Shown here: piece by piece, positions 1-16,175 of the stretch
How the letters are laid out: each line of letters opens with the position of its first letter
How positions within the stretch are numbered: the stretch's first letter is position 1
Assembly (NCBI GenBank): GCA_011800805.1
Contig: MPNW01000083.1
Coordinates: forward strand, 1-64,000
Origin: Hirudo medicinalis
Lineage: Eukaryota > Annelida > Clitellata > Hirudinida > Hirudinidae
Length of the DNA: 64,000 nucleotides
Reading direction: 5' to 3'
Notes under the pieces: model-generated
Told to the model about the DNA's origin: nothing
What the model saw: only the letters and a program-made list of their open reading frames with translations
Database searches by the model: none
Made by a program: the position numbers and the translations under genes

Positions 1-163
1 ATAATAATAATGATGATGATGATGAGAATAATGATGATGATAATGATGAGAATATTAATGATAACAATAATAATGCTGATGATGACTATAATAACAATAA
101 TAATAATAATAATAACAATAATAATAATAATAATAACAACAACAATAATAATAATAAATGATA
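1..163. repeat. ATG/AAT trinucleotide microsatellite
   Basis: Imperfect ATG, AAT and AAC triplets run from the window edge to about 163. The 64-codon open frame here (Met/Ile/Thr only) is an artefact of the repeat. Confidence 0.9.
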
Positions 164-3100
164 GGAGCGCAAAGCCACTATTCAAGCAGCGAAATAAAAT
201 ATAATTGTATGAACAAAAGTCTCGCGTGCATCAAAACAACAGTCCTCGTCAAACAAGACGACCAAAAAAATCAACAGACGCCAACCTGAGACCGATTTAT
301 GCTCTAAAATGACCATTTTTCGACCCGACGCCCATGGTCCTCGCCCGGGGATTCCATTTTTAGAATTCTTCTTAAAAGCGAGCCTGGTCGGCCGGAAGGA
401 GTTGATTTTTACGACCGATATTTTTATTTTATTTTTTTTTTCGCTCGCGGAAGTTTCATTAAACATTATTTGCGGATTGGAGATTTTTTTCGTTCGTTAG
501 GGGTGCTCGGATGATCGTGAGTGATGACTTGGTGATGTCACCGGGTCGGTGATGACTTGTTGATGACGACTCGGTCGTGTCATGTCCTGTATCTTGCAGG
601 ATGGCGACGAGGATAAAAAATAATGAGAAATTCTTCCAGAGTTTCAGTATGTCCACTACATTAACTCTGCCAACAGAAGTGGAGATTCGGAGCCTTCCAC
701 GATAAGGCGCTAATGCAATGTTTGAAAGTCTAATGACTGCGAATTGTTGCTTTTGTGTTGGTGGTGTTTTTCATCTCCCGCTGTTTGGCACGAATCCAGA
801 AATTGGCTTAGGCTGAGGGCGATTTTAAAGCAAACGTTGACTCTGTGAGCATTTTTTCCCAAACAGTTCTTCCTTCTCTTTCGAGTGAAGCATTACCGTC
901 GTGGACAGCTTTGTATTTTGTGTGTTTATGTTTTTAGAGGATGCTGGAAGCGTCTACTGAAAGCCTACTGACGAGGTACGTGTCTTGTTCCCATCGCTCC
1001 ATTCATTCGATTCTTTGTTGTTTGTTTTTCTGCCAGTTATGATTATTTCACCCGGTGAAAAACCCGGCCATAAAATGCAAAATCACGTTCGCAGCTTTGC
1101 CCATCGGAAAATTCGCATTCACGTGTTTGCTCGGACGACCGTTCGCATTCGTTGGCGCTCGGATGCCGGTAAAATTTCTTCTTTCATCCACGACATCGAC
1201 GATCCAAATTGCTGGCTGAGTGAACAATTTCGATGCCGGTTTAATTCCGTCATCGCTTCTTTGCGTTTATCAATCATCCGCACGTGTTCCTGAGCGCCGA
1301 GTTGAACTCGAGCATCTGCGTCAGGTGAATGCTGTTTTATGGAAGAAAATATTTGAAGAAAGGTCGTGAACTTGAGAGGGACTCTCCCGAGCCCCGCTGC
1401 CCCGGCTTGTCTGTTTACCTCGTGATGTTTGTAATCCCGCTTTCTCCATGTTCATTTTCTCCCAACTTGACTTGTTAAGTTTACCGGTAATAAATATCAC
1501 GCTCTGTTCCGGAGAATGACCTGAGGCTGTCTTGTCTCTAAGATGTGATGTAAATTTGTTGCTCACCTCAACCTCTCTTGTCACGACTTTGCTCAGTGGA
1601 GTTTGACCGTGAAATGCAGATGCAAAACCGTGCAAACGTTCAAAGCCTTGTTGTAGTCCGTGTGATATCCCGTAGGACCTCCGTGATTTGCATATGATTG
1701 CCCGGGAGATCTAAACGCCGGAGCTTACCGAAACGACGGTCTCCCGGCATTCGTTGTTACATTAGTATTGACGAGCGCTTTGTAATGGACCTCATAAATC
1801 CTATAGCGAGCACGGAACAATGCAAAAAGCCTAATGGCGATGCTTGAGCATAAAATAGCATGCTAGGAGACATTAAGACGATTGCATTCCTCTTCGTGAC
1901 ACTATCGTCATTACCATGCTTCTCTTGCACGCCCGGACATGTCTACAATTCGAAGGCTTTCTCTCGAACGTTAGGGATCGATGGGAATGCTCGTTTAGTT
2001 GAAATTACTTTTAATTCTTGTACTTCAACAACTAAAACTCACTCTCCGAGGTGGACTGTGCTAAATTTAATTATCGCTAGCTACGAATAATGTCCGCTAT
2101 CTGTCGACATTATCTGCTCGAGAGACTCCCGAGTTGGCGCTAAACTGTCGTGTCCTTCGAGCGATGGAGGGAGTCGTCTAAAGAAACTTTACGAAGGACA
2201 ATGGATGGAAATGTTTGGAGCAGAATTGGCGGCTCGCTTAACTCCAGCAGAGCATGCGAAGGAGGACTTCGGAGACAATGGAGACCCTAGTTGTTTGTTG
2301 TCGATGGTCGAGCGAGAAAAACAACGACAATGATAACGACAAAGTTTTGATTGCCTCTTCTCTTTTGAGAAAACTTGTAAGATTTTTGTTTTCAAACTCT
2401 TCGACTCTCTTCGACGAAAATGTACATAATTTGGTCGAAAATCCCCTTCGAAATGCTATCACGATGCACTGGACGATGTGGCGAATGTCATGAATTTCCG
2501 CGAAACTATCGATCGCCTCTTTCCCTCTGTTTATTAAATCGTGATTTAGAGCGGAAGACTTACGCTCCAATTAGCAGCACGTGCGTGCGCGGAAAATGAT
2601 CAATCCACTTGCGGAAGTTGTGCTTTTAAAAACAACTCGAGCCACCTCGGGCGGTTTGCAGGGTAGTCAGAAATCTGATCAAAAGAGGTTTCGCTCTTTC
2701 GAGAAGAAAGGACAAGAAAGATGAAGGTCCTGCCCCTCCACTTAGTCTAATGATCGGTTTGCTCAAATAAGTGGAGCCTGTTATCTCAGGAATTGTCAAC
2801 GATCGATGGAAGGACAGCTGGATGACATACACTTCTCCATCCGAGACCCGGAGAATGAAAATGAAGGCAGGGGAAGTGCTAACAGGAATTCTAATTCTGG
2901 TGTTTTTCTTTCCGTTTTTTCTTCTTGGTGGCTGAAAATTCTGAAAAACACTCGTACAAATGAGACGAACAAGTCAGTCGTAAGGAAACCTTCAACACGG
3001 CCCTCTCCTAGTTTTTCCGCTTCACTGATCTCGAATGGCGGAAGTCATCAATGTCAAAGGTGGCGATCGATTACATCCTCCTTTTGAGAGGAATTCTATG

Positions 3101-3781
3101 AGCGAATAATTGGCACTCATTGATGGCATTGATTAAGTAGAAAGTGGAAATCATTGCCAGGAAATGTCCAGACGAGTGCAGGAAAATAAAGTGGAATGAG
3201 TGAAAGGATTTGCCGGTGCTGATAAGATGAGGCCGTGTTTACGAATGGAGTTTGAATCAACATTAAGAGATGACTACTCAGGACAACAAAGGAAAATAAC
3301 CAACGAGTCAAGGCACGAATCGGCCAGATTGAACTTATGGAAGAGATGGAGGGAATGAAATAATGAAAGAGTGGATGAGAATAATAATAATAATATTAAT
3401 AATAATAATATTAATAATAATAATAACAACGAGAGAGACAAAGGGAGCCTAGGTAATGCTATCTTTGACCGCCCAATCTAATGACCGGTTCTTGTAGGGG
3501 GACCCGACCGCCTCTTACGTGCCACCCAGGGGCCTAAGGCGATCCCTAATCCGACTCCTTCACGAACAATTTGCGCCCGGAACGTTTCAATTTATTTTTC
3601 CACTTCAGCGGAGCAATGGAGAAGGAAATTGTCGCGAGCGAATTCAATTCTTGGCTGAATTTTTTAATGCCCCATAAATATTCATGAGCTTTCTAATTCC
3701 GGGTTCCAGCAAAACGGAGACGAGAGGCTCGGATTTGTTCGGAGTGTGCTTCTCAATTTTCAGTGTCGTTGTTGTTATTAT

Positions 3782-3812
<31 letters not shown>

Positions 3813-4464
3813 GTTATTATTATTATTATCATCACTATAATTATCTTCATTGTTATGGTCATCATCGTCATCATCATCATCATCATAACAGCCTCTCAGA
3901 AACTCGACCTGTGTAATGGAATTCAAATGGGCATAACAACGACTTAATGATACGAGGCTGTTTATCGACTACCGGCTTCATAGCTTCGAAGGGGGGCGTT
4001 GTGGGCGGACGAGGAGAGGAATTGCCAGTTCTGACATCTCCATCGACAGATTGCAGTATTTTGAATGCTAAAATCCAGCCAGTATCTCCTAAGAGATTGC
4101 TCGCATTTTGGCGTTCCTAGTGCAATGATGCTAATATCGACGGTCCGACTTTAAATGTCTAATAGACTCTGATAATCTCTTCGTACGGAAAGCTCGTTCA
4201 GTTTGCCATTTATTTGTGCTGATAGCTTTAGTCTTTCGCCCCCGAACGATTTGTTCTTGAGTTGATGACGTCCGAGGGTAATTCAGCGTGCCCTTCAGAT
4301 TGAGTACCTTTTTCATTTGAGCTTCAATTCGTTAATTTCTTTCCATAAACATTTTCAATTGATAATAGATCATCTGATGAGATCATTGTGATTGACCATT
4401 CTGCTTTGACGTTTCAGAGAATCGACCGAACAAAGTCGTCAAGTCAGCAGAACTCGGATCGGAC
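164..4464. other. Presumed protocadherin upstream region, no protein gene seen
   Basis: I found no convincing coding exon in this 4.3-kb stretch. Two pieces look like untranslated protocadherin exons. One is about 937-975, where TTTTTAG precedes a short exon ending GACGAG before GTACGT. The other starts near 4420, where TTTCAG leads straight into the start codon at 4465. Triplet microsatellites lie at about 3380-3430 (AAT) and 3765-3890 (ATT/ATC). Composition is less AT-rich than downstream, but open frames are short and show no family resemblance. Confidence 0.5.
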
Positions 4465-7400
4465 ATGATCCCCAAAAATCCACTCCTGCGTTTCACGTTG
4501 CTACTCTTCGTGACACGGCTACTGGTGTCGGCCCAAAGGTTGATCGACGTGCACTACAAGATCCAAGAAGAGCTGCCGAACGGAAGCTTTGTGGGGAACA
4601 TCGTCAATGATGCTAACCTCAGCGCCCTCTACGATCCTACCGAGTTCATGGAGTTGAGATTTCGATTCAAAAATCCCATTCAGCCTCCAAATTCCTTCGT
4701 CCTCGACCCTATAACTGGAGTCTTAGAGACGGGAAGCAGTCGCATAGACAGAGAAGAACTCTGCCCAAACGAAGAGGTTTGTACGATCGTACTGGGCATA
4801 GAGATAACCCCCGTCAAGTTGTACAAGCAGATCAAAGTCACCGTCACAATAATTGACATCAACGACAACGAGCCAAATTTCCCCTCTGAGCATCTGATTC
4901 TCGAAGTTTCTGAGAGAGCTAATATAGGATGGACGCACAATCTGAAGGGAGCAGTAGACCTCGACAGTCCGCCATTCTCCATCGTCAAGTACTCCATCGA
5001 GTTCCAATCGAATTCACAAAGTCCGTTCGAGATGAGGTGGGAAAAGCCGGTCAGAGCTGGAATTCCTCTGGTTCTGAACGCCCCCTTGGACAGGGAAAAG
5101 CAGGACGCTTATTTTGCCAATATCACCGCAACGGATGGTGGCAATCCACCAAGATCCAAAACGATGGTTCTAGAAATAAGAGTCATGGATGAAAATGACA
5201 ACGATCCGGTTTTTGATCAGTCCAAGTACAGTGTCAGAGTAATGGAAGATCTGCCAGTTGGAAGCAGCATCATTAAGGTCCACGCGACTGACGCAGATGA
5301 AGGACTGAACGGACAAGTAGTCTACAGCCTCACGGAACGAAGCAGAATCTTTAGGATCGATAACATAACCGGCGAAATATTTCTCGTATCACAACTTGAT
5401 TATGAATCAAAGCCCCGTCATGAATTGATAGTCGCGGCCCGTGACCAAGGGCTACACCCGGCGGTTGTGTACGCAGACATATCGATTGAGGTCGAAGATG
5501 TGAACGACAACAGACCACAGATTTCACTGGGCAAATCGTCAGCATCGGTAGTCGAAAATTCTCCTCCTGGTACATATGTGGAAAGTTTTTCGGTCAAAGA
5601 TCCAGACTCCGGCGACGGAGGGATGTTCGATTGCTACATGGAAGAAGACGGGAGGACAAGAAATCACAACGAGGAAGGTACATTCTTCAGACTCAACCAC
5701 ATTTCACAGGACACCTACTTCATCGAAACAAATTCAGAACTGGACAGGGAGAAGAGGGAGTCTTACGTTTTGAAAATCTTTTGTGACGACAGAGGCACGC
5801 CATCCCTCAGGTCGGAAGTATTTCTGAACGTACTGGTGGAGGACGTGAACGACTGCACACCCACGTTCGAACGACTTGGATACGCACCAAACGTCACCGA
5901 AAACAATTACGAAGGGTCCGTTGTAGCCACGCTGAAAGCCAACGATTGCGATGTCGGCGAGAACGCCAGGATCAGCTACAAGCTCCTCTCTGGAACGGAA
6001 TATTTTGCCATAGACCAGGAGACTGGAACGGTGACCACGGTAGTTTCGATCGATCGTGAAAGCCACGGGGATTTCATAGACTTCACGGTCGTGGCCACGG
6101 ACGGAGGACATCCTCCGAGAAGTGCCACGACTACCGTGAGAGTCATCGTCAACGATATCAACGACAACAGACCAATCTTCGACTTTCCGAGTTACTACTT
6201 CAACGTTTCAGAGAATTTGTCGAGTCCTGCTTTGGTCGGACGTGTGAGAGCCTCCGACAACGATAAAGTTTATTCCGACAACTCCAAGATCATTTACTCC
6301 ATTCTGCCTGGTATATCTTCGTCGTTTTTCCAAATTGATGCTGAGACCGGAGTCATGTCGACCACCAGAGTCCTCGACAGAGAATCAGAGTCCGTTCATT
6401 ACTTCATAGTCTCTGCTCAAGACTGCGGCTCTCCCCAGCTCTCGACGACGGTCAGTATAACGGTAGTCGTGGATGATCGCAATGACAACCCACCCTTATT
6501 CGAATTCCCACCCGTGGACAATGCCACCATTCAGCTGTCTACACGAGCAACAGCAGGCTACGAGGTAGCTAAATTTAGAGCTACAGATCTAGACTCAGGG
6601 GCTAACGGCGATATAATCTACGGAATGGATAACGAAACCCTTGCTGTGATGGGCCTTGAAGGCCTATTTGAACTCAACAGTCTCACTGGAATTCTGACTC
6701 TGTGTTCGAACGATATAAGACGACTGAGTGGAATGGTTGTTCCTCTGAAGATATGGACCGAAGACAAGGCCACCTACCCTGACGCAAAGCTGAGAACAGA
6801 ATCCGTAGTCAGAATTGTCTTTAACATTTCGGCACCCATCGTCATCAACGGAGAGCTGGTAGACGGCAACAACTGGATGTTGGTGCTAGGTCTTTATGGA
6901 GACAGCCTGACCACAATCGCCCTCGTAGGCGCAGCTACCATTGCAGGACTAGTGACCGTGATCGCAGTGCTCATCATCTTCTGCCTCAAGAAGAGGAGAG
7001 GGGCAACCTACAGGAAAGAAAAGAATTTCGACGGTGAGAAACAGCAGCAGTACAACTGCAGGACTGGTTCCATCAAGATGTTTCCTGCGACGACGGTCGA
7101 TTTCACGTCTGATGGAGAATACGGAAGAAGCGACATCGAAACTCCTCTGAATCACGGAGTGAAACCTTTGGAGGCCTACGAGTCGAGGTCGCTACTAAAC
7201 AACTACGCCGCCTCAACAACAATCGATGTAAGTACAAATATTTTTGCAACCTTTTTTCTCATTTTTTTTTATACTTACCAAAACGCATTTCTTCTTCCTA
7301 ATAGATCAGACCGTCACAGGCGGAATGCAGGAGCAACATTTACACCACTCAACCGGTCAGCACCTTTGGTAATTATTGGCCGACCGTGTCACAGTATGGC

Positions 7401-9178
7401 AGATTGAGCCAGAGTTCTTCGCAGTGTCCCATCATACCAGAATCTCCGCTTCCTCCTTACCAACAGGTCGAAAGAAGCTTCGAAATAAGCAGAGATCATC
7501 CCAAAATGTCCTCTAACGACCAGAGACCTGTGAGTCTTGCCACGCCTTCTTCAAGGCAACTGACAAGAGCTGACAAAGAGGTAGACTGGTCTCAAAACCA
7601 CAGTTCTTTTAAAACATTCTCTCGTACTGACTATAGCCTTGCATGAAGTATTTATAACCGGACCTTGCCTCAAAATTTGTTTGTCAATTGAGAAGTACCA
7701 TTCACCGGTGGAGCTCTGTTGCATATAAATCAAGAATATGTTTTTGTTCGAAGTTGTGTGATAGTTGTGTGTTGAGTAACGTTTCTTCTAACACATTGCA
7801 TCCATATTCCAGATTTTTCTTTTTTTTTTATAAATAAAATTCATTAAATTTGTCCACCGTGACACTTTCAGACTTCGTCGAGTTATTGTAAAAATGTGCA
7901 GAGAAATCTTGAAAGACAGATGCTTTACTAACAAAATATGTGATTACCAGATGAGGTGGAATCGATAAGACTACGTTACTAACAATTTTTGTGTCTCATT
8001 TATTACTACATATTATTCCCCGGATTTCATCAATTGTTGCATGTCGCGGGGACTTCTTGCCGCACACTTAATCAATGCCTCGCGCCATATGTGTCACCTC
8101 CAGCAAGTTAATTATAATCCCTTCGCCGTTATTATGTACGGGCATAATGTAATGCCGCCAAATTGGGCTATAATCACCATCCTCCGCACTTATTTCGTCA
8201 TTCTGTCAATCTTGTCGTAGCCAGCTTTAAAGCAGTTAGAGCTTTCCACCGATCTGCTGGTCGACAGCTAGGTGCTCTCCTATAATGGATTACTAATTGC
8301 TGTTCAATGTTTTCAGGCCAAACAACTCCTAGAAATACTGAAGGAGGATTCGGTTCTGGAGAGCATCAGTCTTTCCTCCGACCAGGGAGCTAACTCCGAC
8401 AGTGGAAAGGGAGCAAGCGAGGAGGGAGGCGACGGAAGGCTCAATCACAACATGGAAGAATGCAGTAAGTCGATGATCTCGAGCAGGTCTCCAAATTATC
8501 ATTAAAAATAGAGGCCATATGCTTTCTTTTTAAATAACTGCATTTATTTTTACCTCAGATAGACTTCCATCTGGTGGATCCGTCATAGCCGTTACCTGCA
8601 ACTCAGTCGTTTGCCAAAAATCTCCCAAAGTCTGCTCATCTCTCACGTCCACTCATTTCGGCAGATCTTCCCCAATGTTTCTCCAAGCCTCCGCCAGATG
8701 TCCAGTTCAAAATTATGGCTCCAGATGCTCGCTCATGAGTCCTGTTTACGAAAACAAGTCTATGAGAAACTCTTACGGAGAGATCAGGTACTCCGTGAAT
8801 CAGGAACACATCAAATATCATTCACTCTCTCCAAATCAAATCCAGAGCTCTCTTGAAAGGAATGTCAAAAAGCAAGACCTCGGTCGTTGCAGTGCGTCTC
8901 TACACAACAATTTGATCCACATTAACGTCTATCAGGAGTTGTATAAGTCTCCGATGTCCTGCCAAAGCTCGAATCTGACAATTCCATCAACCAGAATGGA
9001 CCATCGAGTCAGTTTCCTCAGCGCTAGGAATTGCCATCAGAGAAATAATGGTTACAAGCCGTTAAATCGAGAACCTGATGGAAACCATATATCAGCAAAC
9101 CTGAGCTGCTATACCGACGAAGACGACGCCATTTCATCGACGTCTGGCAGCTATGTCGTTGAGCCGCGCGAAAAGTGA
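4465..9178 (+). CDS. Delta-1-type protocadherin (seven cadherin repeats)
   Basis: Calcium-dependent cell-adhesion receptor of the plasma membrane. Four coding exons, 4465-7227, 7305-7529, 8317-8464 and 8559-9178, join in frame into 1251 residues. A signal peptide covers residues 1-23. Seven cadherin repeats follow, with DxNDN-type linkers ending near residues 137, 245, 347, 463, 568 and 674; the fourth linker reads DVNDC, so one calcium-site Asn is Cys. A single membrane helix lies at about 815-841 and is followed by basic KKRR. The cytoplasmic tail carries an acidic SDQGANSDSGKGASEEG motif like the conserved tail motifs of delta protocadherins. Seven repeats match the Pcdh1/7/9/11 class; the exact orthologue is not decided. 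The start was chosen because it opens on the signal peptide just after an in-frame 3' splice site. An AATAAA at 9414 probably ends the mRNA. Confidence 0.92.
7530..7646 (+). CDS. Alternative short tail of the protocadherin (retained intron)
   Basis: If the GTGAGT donor at 7530 is skipped, exon 2 reads on for 38 further codons to a TGA at 7644-7646. An AATAAA follows at about 7833, still inside intron 2. This would give a protein lacking the SDSGKG-containing distal tail. Vertebrate delta protocadherins are known to make short and long tail isoforms; that this occurs here is inference. Confidence 0.4.
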   Translation: MSLATPSSRQLTRADKEVDWSQNHSSFKTFSRTDYSLA

Positions 9179-9413
9179 CATCTGATTAGAAAAATATTTC
9201 ATACCGCATCTCGTTTTGAAAACCAGCTGACATATTGTATAACACTTTTTTTTTACTTGTTATATAGCTAGCTATTTTTATTTTTTGTGTACAATTTTAT
9301 GAATTATTTTTACTGAATCTCGTGCGAAGGTTGACGCGTTTTTAAACGTTTTGCTTTTTTTTAGCGCAGGTTCCAATACATTTAAACTAGTCTCCTTCAT
9401 GGTTAGTCGCAGA

Positions 9414-9419
9414 AATAAA
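9414..9419 (+). terminator. Poly(A) signal of the protocadherin long isoform
   Basis: AATAAA lies 236 bases after the stop codon at 9178. A second AATAAA-type signal follows at about 9499. Confidence 0.5.
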
Positions 9420-9499
9420 GTATTGTTGTAGATCTGAAATTGCCAGGAGTTATTTTCTATTCCTTGTAAATTATCAATTGCAATTAAGTCGAACGGCAA

Positions 9500-10731
9500 T
9501 AAATATTAGGGACCGTCCCTAAACGACGACGCTTTTTTAATGATAATTTTTTTACCATCTTTCAACCTTCTCCACAAAAAGATCACCCAATCCCTCAAAT
9601 GGACATCAACATCTTCGACCTCCTCAGAGTTTCAAAACTATTTGTAGAAAGGCTTGTTGGATGAAAATGTTTGACGAAAACTTCGTGACGATCTTTTTTT
9701 TGCCTCGCAGTTTTGAGGACAAGTAAAAATATTGGATTGTGCATGAGTGGCGTAATGAAATTTGTGGGTTTGTTTGGAATTTCAAATCTAAGTGAGACGT
9801 CACAATTTCAATGACATTCAGCATGTGCCCACTCGATATATTGTTATAATCGACGTTCAAAGTTCTTATCTGGGGTACCACAATAACATTAGCTGATAAA
9901 CATTTTATTTTATTTTTTCAATTTTACGAGTGTAGTCAAGTTAGAGATGATTCAAGTAAATGGCAGAATAAATCCTGTTTTAATCTGGATCTACGGACTG
10001 AGAATTTAAAAGAAATAATTCAAATTAAACCAACATTTATTTAATAAAACGATTCAAGTTCAAAGCGACGCAAATTCCAATTTGATCGAAACAAGATTGA
10101 ATCCTAAAATTAAAAAATAGAAATAATAGCAGATCTGTCAGATTATATTTTCAAGAGTGAGTTTGATTTTAAAGTGCTATTTTCTAACATATAACTTGAA
10201 TATCATAAATATTAGTCTTAATGGCTAATTAAGAAATTAATTTCTATTTTGTATTGAAATAGAACTAGTAAATAGAAACAATTCTGGATGAGCTATGCCA
10301 CATGGAATACAAAAAATTCATTATTCCAAGCACGAGGGGGTTGCAACGTATGTCGTCTGCTCGTAAAACCTTTCACGTAAGCGGGTTTCAAATATAATAA
10401 ACCAAGTAAAATGTTAACATTAACAATAATTGAGGTAAATATATCTTTTCTAAAAGATATAAAGGTTGGTATAAGTCATTCCTAGCGCCGTTACCTTTTC
10501 CTCTACGCTCCATGACTGGATAACATCAAAAATAAAAATGTCGTCAATATAAATATATTTTTAAACATTTTTTTAGACGAACATTTAGATTTAAACCTTA
10601 ACCTCACGGTCTTTTGGACAGAAATAGTTCTGTTGTGTGTTGTAATGTGTTTTAGTTTTCTTGCTTCGGACGGATTGATTGTAGACGTCGCGAGCGCTAG
10701 TTAATGAGGCATTTGTAATTTTGAAGGTAAA
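9500..10731. other. Intergenic, AT-rich, nothing recognised
   Basis: AT-rich sequence between the protocadherin 3' end and the BRSK start codon. No coding exon, RNA gene or repeat was recognised. The BRSK promoter and 5' UTR must lie in the right-hand part. Confidence 0.6.
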
Positions 10732-13498
<2,767 letters not shown>

Positions 13499-13579
13499 GT
13501 CGGTCCATTGTGTCGCTCATTGCTGCGTTTTCTAGTTATTATTATTATAATAATCTATTAATTATATTGTAATGTCCTG

Positions 13580-13650
13580 CTTAGTTTATTATTACTATTA
13601 TTATTACTAGTAGTAGTGTTGTTGTTGTTGTTGTTGTTGTTGTTATTTTT

Positions 13651-13683
<33 letters not shown>

Positions 13684-13735
13684 GATAGATGGATGGATGG
13701 ATGGACGAATGAATGATGAATGAATGGTGGCGACG
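13580..13735. repeat. Compound TTA/TTG/ATT and GATG microsatellite
   Basis: Runs of TTA, TTG and ATT triplets followed by GATG tetramers, just after the last recognised BRSK exon. Confidence 0.85.
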
Positions 13736-13857
13736 TGTTTTCGAATCAATGACGACACGATGACGTGTCAGTCACACTTCACTGCTTAAAAATGTTGCGA
13801 CGGTCATGGGAAGATGACAAGATCTCAAGCAAATTAATTAATTATTCAATTTTAAAA

Positions 13858-13890
13858 ATCATTATTATTATTATTATTATTATTATTGTT

Positions 13891-13933
<43 letters not shown>

Positions 13934-13990
13934 ACGTCGTCGTCATCGTCATCATCATCATCATCATCATTATTATTACCATCGTCATTA
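13858..13990. repeat. ATT then ATC triplet microsatellite
   Basis: Long ATT tract passing into an ATC tract with CGTCGT interruptions and back to ATT. The open frame across it (poly-Ile) is a repeat artefact. Confidence 0.9.
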
Positions 13991-14104
13991 TTTATTATTA
14001 TTGCAATAATTTAATAAATTATCTTCAAATTATTCACATTACTGGCTTCATTTGTCATATTAATGTGATAAACAATGAACCTATTCCTTAAATTACAATT
14101 ACAC

Positions 14105-14293
14105 AAGAAATAATTTCAAACAATTATGAATAAGAAATAATTTCAAACAATTATGAATAAGAAATAATTTCAAACAATTATGAATAAGAAATAATTTCAA
14201 ACAATTATGAACAAGAAATAATTTCAAACAATTATGAATAAGAAATAATTTCAAACAATTATGAATAAGAAATAATTTCAAACAATTATGAAT
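14105..14293. repeat. 27-bp minisatellite, seven tandem copies
   Basis: Seven near-identical 27-bp units (beginning AAGAAATAATTTC and ending ATTATGAAT) fill exactly 189 bp. Only one substitution is obvious, a T to C near 14212. Because 27 is divisible by three, the minus strand stays open as a 9-residue repeat; there is no sign that it is translated. Confidence 0.95.
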
Positions 14294-14394
14294 AAACTCC
14301 ACTGAAACAATCCAACTTTTTAAGCATCCAGTTTCTTAATTTCCATCTCTTCAAACAATTGTTGCATTGTTTTGAAACAAGTAGCTGCAGATGT

Positions 14395-14475
14395 TTACGT
14401 TTGTGTTTGTATTTGTGTGTATGTTTACGTTTGTGTTTATGTGTATGTTTACGTTTGTGTTTGTGTTTGTGTTAT
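14395..14475. repeat. TTTGTG/TTTACG hexamer-like repeat
   Basis: Degenerate hexanucleotide repeat on a T/G-rich strand. Confidence 0.75.
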
Positions 14476-15653
14476 GCAGTTCATGAAAACAAACATTAAA
14501 ATACAATCGCTCAATCACGTTCTATACAATACAATATAATTATAAGAACTGTTACTAATTATTAATTAATTAATTAAATTTATTAATATATTAAATTATT
14601 AAACTATACTAAATTATTAAACTACAAATAGGAATTAATGACACTATTAATTAATGTTACTGTAATTATTAATACAACAACAATTTGATATAATTATCAT
14701 TTTTATTTCTTATAATTAAAAAGTAATATTTATCAAATGATAACAATAATGAACAAAAGAGGAAAGTTGACTAAAAATGAAACAAAATTCATTAGAACTT
14801 CCGAAGACCACCCCGATGGTGGAACTTTTTACAAAAACACTTCCGTGGTGTGGCTACCATTTCCTTGTATTTCAAGATAAGGCTATCGTCGTCATCATCA
14901 CAAATAAATCTCAATGTCAACAATGATACAATCTGATTACCACAATAATTTTTCATTTATTGATAATTATAACTAATATAATAATACTGTAATACAATGA
15001 GATAACAATGCTATTTACATTTATTTTGATGTTCTTCAACTTCAAAAATATGCGGACAACTACCATGTCAATTTAACTCGTCGAATGGTAAGTGATGTGA
15101 CAGTGATGTAAACTTTGAAGGTTCAGAGGCCAAGGTCATTGCAAGGACATTACAACATCACAACAACGAACATCGCAACATTACGCGAGCATTACATCTT
15201 CGTTGAAAGCAGGATTGAGTCATGGTCGGGTTGAACCACTGCACATGGTTCTCCACCAACCAAGGAAACTTTTTTGCTTGTCAGGGATGGCGACAGGAAT
15301 GACGCAGAGGTTTGTGGGCCTCCACCGCAACACTGCACCAGGGCCTCCATCTGGATAAATCCGATGCTGGTTGAAAGTACAAAACGCTTTAATTTTTCTC
15401 AAACCGAGAAGTTTAAATTGATAATTTCATTTTTACTTGTAATTATTTGCAACACAAGATGTTTTGTGTCGCAGCGGTAGACTTTGGACTAATATTATCA
15501 TTATTTTCTACAATAACATTCATTGTATTATTTTAAATTGTTATTACAACATACATATTACACATTACAAATATTACTAGTAAATGTAATCGTAATGAAA
15601 TTGCAACAAACTAGAACTGCCTGCTAAGCTTTTTCATTACCTCGAACGGTCGT

Positions 15654-15725
15654 GGCTCGTTGGTCTAGGGGTATGATTCTCGCTTTGGGTGCGAGAGGTC
15701 CCGGGTTCAAATCCCGGACGAGCCC
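15654..15725 (+). tRNA. tRNA-Pro (anticodon UGG)
   Basis: The 72-base gene folds as a full cloverleaf. The acceptor stem GGCTCGT pairs with ACGAGCC, with a C discriminator. The anticodon stem CTCGC/GCGAG closes a TTTGGGT loop with anticodon TGG at 15686-15688. Internal promoter boxes are present: an A box around TGGTCTAGGGG and a B box GGTTCAAATCC. A short T run after the gene (about 15729-15732) can end pol III transcription. No intron is present and no CCA is encoded, as usual for nuclear genes. Confidence 0.97.
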
Positions 15726-15980
15726 GAGGTTTTGAATGGAATTGATACTATAGCAGGTTTTGGTTGTTTCATTCTGTTTGTTAATATCAACCTCCATTTC
15801 AATCATGAGTTACAATGATGAACTCTGTTGTCATCACGACCATCACCATCAAAGTTCATCATCATCATCATAACATCCCGGAAAGAACTTTACAAGGAGA
15901 CTAATGCGAAACATCATTTTTAAACGTCACATTCCGACCGAAGTAGGTCATTCTCGGAAAAATATGTAATTGATACTAAC

Positions 15981-16030
15981 ATATTATTATTATTATTGTT
16001 GTTGTTGTTATTATTTTATTTTTATTTTTA

Positions 16031-16061
<31 letters not shown>

Positions 16062-16088
16062 CATCATCATCATTACCATTTTTATCAT
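15981..16088. repeat. ATT/TTG/ATC triplet microsatellite
   Basis: Compound triplet tract, mainly ATT with TTG and ATC blocks. Confidence 0.85.
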
Positions 16089-16175
16089 TATGTAGGTCAC
16101 ATATTTATTAATATATGCTTCCTTGAGGTTAAAAGGAAAACCACTTTTCCAATGATTGAGTTATGTTCTTAGGTT

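Noticed and set aside
985..1293. 102-codon open frame upstream of the protocadherin
   Set aside because: No recognised family, no splice structure, and composition unlike the confirmed exons.
3644..3947. Poly-Ile/Met open frames on both strands
   Set aside because: They are produced by ATT/ATC microsatellite translation and have no independent support.
14099..14302. 67-codon minus-strand frame encoding a 9-residue repeat
   Set aside because: It is only the open frame of the 27-bp minisatellite; no splice sites, start context or promoter.
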